64,000 nucleotides of DNA from Zygaena filipendulae (Eukaryota; Arthropoda; Insecta; Lepidoptera; Zygaenidae). How positions within the stretch are numbered: the stretch's first letter is position 1; the number at the start of each line of letters is the position of its first letter. The notes under the pieces were generated by a model, which saw only the letters and a program-made list of their open reading frames with translations, was not told the DNA's origin and ran no database searches. The stretch covers positions 10,192,001 to 10,256,000 of the forward strand of contig OU015664.1 of assembly GCA_907165275.2 (NCBI GenBank). Direction: 5' to 3'. The translations under genes and the position numbers were made by a program. Positions 59,400 through 64,000 of the stretch are shown piece after piece.

Positions 59400-60590
59400 C
59401 TAAGATTCGTGGGGGGGAGTCGCATCATGATGTTAAAAATATGCACCAAAATGTGATCACATAAATTCCATTGTCTGTAAATATTTTGAACAGTATATTT
59501 TATACAACATATCTACACTCATAAATGTTTATACGTTTCATGTTTTTACGTCTCGATATAGGTAATGAGTAATCTTCAGAACTACTGAAACGATTCTAAT
59601 AATAAAAAATATTTTTATTTAAAAAAGCTTCAAAGTCGACCCTAGGACTCCTAAGAGCGTTTTTCGCTATTTAATTTCCATCTTCTGAAATAAAATACCG
59701 GTAGCGGTTTTTTTTTTAATTCAATCTCTAAAAGATACCAATTAGGAGCAGAATTTATATGGAAGTAGGTACTAGTATTATTCAATAATGATATTTTTTT
59801 TTTATTGTAATGTTTTAGTATAAATATATGTAATAACTAAATTAAATTGTATGCCCCATTAAGCAAAACATAGTGGACCTACTTATATCAATTTATAACT
59901 CTGTACATACCTTATGTTTACATTAAAATAATTTGAATTTAAATTAGAGTACACGCACTTTTGAGGTACCTGATGAAAATCATGATTTACAAAAAAATAA
60001 ACAAATCTACACAATACGTTTTTGATAGTTCAATGCCTAAAGCGAAAAGGGTAAAACGAGCTTAAAGTTAAATGTCAGCAGCAATTCAAGTTCCCGATTT
60101 AATTTCACATTTCTCCAGTTATGTTGAAAAAAAAATATGAGAGCGAAAAACGTTGGTAATATCATCATCAAAAGTGCTTTTAAATTTTTCACTTCTCTTC
60201 CGCAGTCCCCACCTCGAGGCATTTGTAGATTCATAACAGCCAAGCCGTTGGTATCCGACCCTCGTCATAGCGTGGCACACCTAAAAGATCCCGAGGGAAC
60301 GTGTGGATTAAGAGTACCTACCTACTGCTTTTAAGGGGAAATATTTGTGAGTCAACGGAACAAGAACGTTGGCTGATCAGAAAGAGACTGTCTCATCTAT
60401 TTTGAATATGAGGAGTAATTTGAAACCGAACTGAGAAATTGTGATATGAGAAGGTTAAAAAAACAGTTTATTTTTGTCCCTAACAGAAATGAACTCAAAT
60501 TCAATGGCTAGACGAGCTAGGGCACTGCTGAGAATCGACGCTGAGGTCTTCCACCTCGGCATTATGCTGAGACAGTGTTCTTTTCAGCAT
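59400..60590. other. no gene recognised
   Basis: Mostly AT-rich. 60190-60330 is GC-richer with overlapping short frames on both strands, none with a recognisable domain or splice context. Confidence 0.3.
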
Positions 60591-60599
60591 CACACCACA

Positions 60600-60736
60600 G
60601 CACATTCTATATGTAGGTATATTGGTACGTTTTTATGGTAATTTGTAATTATAAATTTATAGTAGTTAAGATGTACCAAATGTTTTATGTGCTGTGTTGT
60701 CTTTTTCTGAATAAATATTGTCTATGTCTATGTCTA
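60600..60736 (+). mobile_element. retroposon-like 3' end with (TCTATG)n tail
   Basis: Ends GAATAAATATTGTCTATGTC with repeated TCTATG units. The upstream body (from about 60490) is unidentified. Confidence 0.4.
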
Positions 60737-60795
60737 ATTCAGTTTATTCTTTAGTTAAATCAGACCAAAAATTGGATATCTATGCCTATCACTAA

Positions 60796-60993
60796 ATAGT
60801 ATAAAACAAAGTCGCTTCCCGCTGTCTGTCTGTCCCTATGTATGTTTAGATCTTTAAAACTACGCCACGGATTTTCATGCAGTTTTCACCAATAGATAGA
60901 GTGATTCATGAGAAGGTTCATATCTATATTTTATCCTGGAATTCCTGCGGGGACTTGGAAATTACCACGGGTGAAACCGCGGGGGACAGCTAG
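60796..60993 (+). mobile_element. Helitron-like copy, subfamily S2
   Basis: ATAGTATAAAACAAAGTCGC start, CTAG|T at 60990-60993; good S2 reference. Confidence 0.7.
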
Positions 60994-61109
60994 TATATAA
61001 ATATACTCAATTGAAGTGTCTCTTTACTAAATGCATGTGAAAGTATCCACTGTACCTACTTATAAAAGCCATTTTTAAAATTTGTGACTAGTACTGGTGA
61101 ACTGGTGGA

Positions 61110-61318
61110 CTAATGAAGTTTGTCTGTCTGTTCTAGCCAATCTCCGAAATGGTCGGACTAATTTTTCAGGACTTTCAGTGGCAGAAAGCTGATGTTATAA
61201 GAAGTAACTTAGGCTACTTTTATCAGAGTTCCTGCAGGTATTCCGTTGAGCCGTTGAGCCGTTAAGGCGTGAAAGCATAGCAAACAAACTCACTTTCGCA
61301 TTTATAATATTAGTAAAA
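61110..61318. mobile_element. recombinant of S5 (+) and S1 (-) halves
   Basis: An S5 forward half to about 61240 runs into a reversed S1 tail (GAGCCGTTAAGGCGTGAAAG to TTTATAATATTAGTA). GAGCCGTT is duplicated at the joint. Confidence 0.5.
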
Positions 61319-61580
61319 ATTACATACATTATTAGTCCTAAAATCGTCTGAATAAATATAGTGACCAAAAAAGGTTGGAAAAACTGAAAAACTACTCCGT
61401 AACCCTGTGCTGTTTATCTCTTTAACCCTAATAATCGTGATTCATTTTAAGTAATTCCACCCCATGTGGTTTCTTAGCAGGAGATCACATTGTAGGAAAT
61501 GGAAAATATTATGTACCTACCTATCTAAAAATTCAATTTATTTATACCGTATTTTAACACAAAAGAAAACATTAAATAAA

Positions 61581-61780
61581 TCCTACTAATATTATAAATG
61601 TGAAAGTGTGGATGTTTGGATGTTTGTTACTTAATCACGCAAAAACGGCTGATCGGATTTGGATGAAATTTGGCATGCATCGTTGTCAGCGGTACAGAAA
61701 AGGAAATAGGGTAATTTTTATCCCGGGATTCCCACGGAAACTCCGAAATTACCGTGGGTGAAACTGTGGGGCACAGCTAG
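61581..61780 (+). mobile_element. near-intact Helitron-like S1 copy
   Basis: A|TCCTACTAATATTATAAAT to CTAG at 61777-61780; the 3' flank is A rather than T. Confidence 0.7.
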
Positions 61781-62094
61781 AAAATAAATGTATGTTTATT
61801 TTTATTGATTTCATCCCACATGGATCAAACAAAGTTACCTCTTAATATTCATGTTTTCAAAGAAAATACACCATTGAAAAACTATGTTCAATTTTTGGAA
61901 TAGGAAAATTATAAATTTCAATTTTCCGTATAAACGAACGTCCGATGGTCAAACTCATGGATTATAGCTGTTAAGTTTTACCTACTACGGTACGATTTAG
62001 ATACAAATATGTGAGATTAGTAGATATAATATATACTAATATAATAAAACTTATGGAAAACTTAAAATAAAAACTATATTTACAAATAAAAAAT

Positions 62095-62300
62095 TTGACC
62101 TCGGTCCTCCACAGCTGGAAGCGTGCCCAAAAGGCTGGCGGCATTACCCCGCTGGATAGTGAGGCTTACTCGCTGGGCGAAGTAAACACCAGCCATCGGT
62201 TCACGCGACGCCTCGACCAGTCGCACCGCCAGCTTTTATATCGTTGGCGGGCGCTTGGACCTCAAGGCCCCAGGGTTTCGAACCGCAAAATTTAGCTACG
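62095..62300. other. GC-rich island, origin unknown
   Basis: A sharply GC-richer block (CTGGAAGCGTGCCCAAAAGG, GGCGGCATTACCCCGCTGG, CACCGCCAGC) in AT-rich surroundings. A frame is open across it (TSVLHSWKRAQKAGG...) but ends shortly after. Could be a retroelement or exon relic. Confidence 0.35.
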
Positions 62301-62749
62301 ATTCTCATTGTATACTTACGCTGGGGCCGCGGACTTGGTGAACTAGTCTTCTTCTTCTTCTTCTCTAATAATGGCGTCTATAATTATAATTTGCCAATGA
62401 CAATGTTTCTTAATAATAAAAATCTCTTCATTTACTTCTTCAATTATGGCGAAACGCCAATGACAATGTTAGATTGTTCCCCAAGTTAAAACATGGCTCT
62501 TTTGAAAGCCAGTTTCCTGCTCAGGGTCCAAAATAGATGCTGAAAAGTGACTGAAATAACGAAGACAACGTGACACACGTGTTTTCGGTATGGTTTTCAC
62601 TCGTCAACAACCTGGTGAACTAGTCTCTGCTCACTCTCTCGTCTGAGACTGACATATTATAACTGTTAACAATAGTTGCGAATGCCATTGTGTCTCTGAG
62701 TCAATTGAATTATTCAACAATGTAGCTAAATATAAATAAATAAATAATA

Positions 62750-62945
62750 CCTACTACCTATTTCCGCAGGTTCGCTCGCGTGATTTCGAAGTTTCCTTGA
62801 AAACTCTTTGTTAAATGATAAAAAAGATAATTTATTTCCTTCTTTAAAGATGCAATCTTTTTCACTGTAAAATTTTATCGAAATCTGCTCAGTAATTTTG
62901 GCGTAAAAACTTAACACATACAGTTACTTTTGCATTTATAATCAT
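62750..62945 (-). mobile_element. degraded Helitron-like copy
   Basis: TTTCCGCAGGTTCGCTCGCG replaces the hairpin; ends TTTGCATTTATAATCATA. Confidence 0.45.
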
Positions 62946-62999
62946 ATAGACATTTAAATAAAATTAAAGTGTCTGTCAACAAAAAATCAATTTTTAATT

Positions 63000-63145
63000 T
63001 TTTCTCTTTCTGCCTGTCTGTCTGTTTGTTCCGGCTTATCTTTGCAACGGCTGGACCAATTTTAACAGGACTTCACTGACACATAGCTGATGGGATAAGG
63101 AGTAACTTAGAAATTAACGCGAGTGAAACCGCGGGGCACAGCTAG
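63000..63145 (+). mobile_element. Helitron-like S5 copy with internal deletion
   Basis: CTGTCTGTCTGTTTGTTCCG, GGCTGGACCAATTTTAACAG, CTAG at 63142-63145. Confidence 0.6.
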
Positions 63146-64000
63146 ATAGTAAATAAGGATTATTTTAAGCTACACTACGTATTTGATTGCATTTTCATAC
63201 CAAATAAACTATGAATACACTACTTATGGACAGTTAAAGTGGTTTTTTTTAGTTATACCTATTTTGTTTTGAAACAAGCGTTAAATAATTTAATCAAGTC
63301 GTTACCATCTATATAGTACGGCGTCACACAACTTACTTTGGTCCTGTTTTTATTTCTCCCTTGCGTTTCTACGAGTGAAGAAAAAAAGAAATAACCCCGA
63401 AAAAAAAAATCAATCGTCCATTATATCTAGAAACTCGATCTTATACGAAACGTATTTGGCATGAGAAAACAGCGGTAGAAAACTCACGTGGCACGGTCTG
63501 TTATCACTGGTTAGTAAAGTAGGCATCCCTTACCACCACCTACTGCTTGGTTTACGATTCGAGTTTTTTTCCTGAAATATTTTTTGAATTTTATTCGTGT
63601 TTCACGGTAGTTTTTGTTACAGAAAGTTTTTTTTTTTATTCAAAAAAATGTTAATAGCATATGATTGTTCAAATGTCTGTATTCAGTTCTGTTGTGTTGT
63701 GTTATAGAGAAACCTACGTTACTAACAAACCAACTCACTGACTTTTATATTTATTAGATTAAAATATTATAGATATGTGAATAGTGATTTAGGTATTCTG
63801 TACTAATATATTAAAATTGATTAATATTATTATGATTCTTATGCTATGTATTGTGATTCTTAATTTAAATAATTATACCAATGTTTATTAAAGTGATTTA
63901 AATTGCATTTCCATGGCCAATTCATATTTAATCACTGGCAACATTGTGAATTCATAGACTGTAGAGTAAATAAAATGTTATTTGAGATAGCGGGAAAAAC

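Overview
The window reads as AT-rich nuclear DNA of an insect, most likely a moth or butterfly. The evidence is spliceosomal introns, a connectin-like adhesion gene, and very dense short interspersed repeats of types I know from Lepidoptera: Helitron-like units ending in CTAG, non-LTR 3' tails, tRNA-headed SINEs and hairpin MITEs. Nothing prokaryotic, no CRISPR array, no rRNA and no credible functional tRNA gene is visible. Most short open frames are repeat sequence or chance.

Layout. 1-8 kb: repeats, one candidate terminal exon (about 3.92-4.13 kb, with a nearby AATAAA) and a broken coding-like stretch on the minus strand (6.49-6.81 kb). 8.4-10.9 kb: a PIF/Harbinger-type transposon core. A two-exon minus-strand transposase of 368 codons encloses, in its 966-bp intron, the 3' part of a plus-strand MADF/BESS-type partner gene. 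A Helitron-like fragment lies on each side. 11-29 kb: repeats, including a 601-bp inverted-repeat element inserted inside a Helitron-like copy, and an unidentified open frame at 23.9-24.25 kb. 29.3-31.3 kb: the only clear host gene, a two-exon minus-strand gene for a secreted, probably GPI-anchored leucine-rich-repeat protein of 528 residues resembling connectin. 31.3-36 kb: intergenic or intronic repeats. 37.08-40.68 kb: a 231-bp hairpin MITE, then a 3.3-kb imperfect palindrome with arms of about 1.13 kb built from tandem units. 41-64 kb: retroposon tails, a TA-flanked inverted-repeat element carrying a 115-codon open frame (48.9-49.8 kb), a short relative of it (53.7-54.0 kb), long hairpins, and many more Helitron-like copies.

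The two most informative repeat systems are these. (1) About 45 Helitron-like copies share one 3' end (GC-rich hairpin, 7-8 nt, CTAG) joined to at least six unrelated 5' halves. (2) Nine copies of a roughly 320-bp MITE carry paired GTGACGTCAC palindromes, the full cAMP-response-element core. Seven copies keep both sites intact, giving 14 perfect 10-mers in 64 kb.

The transposase and the partner gene form one functional pair in Harbinger elements. Here the transposase has Asn where the second catalytic Asp is expected, and the partner has a frameshift at an A11 tract and no visible MADF domain, so this copy is probably inactive although the transposase frame is open.
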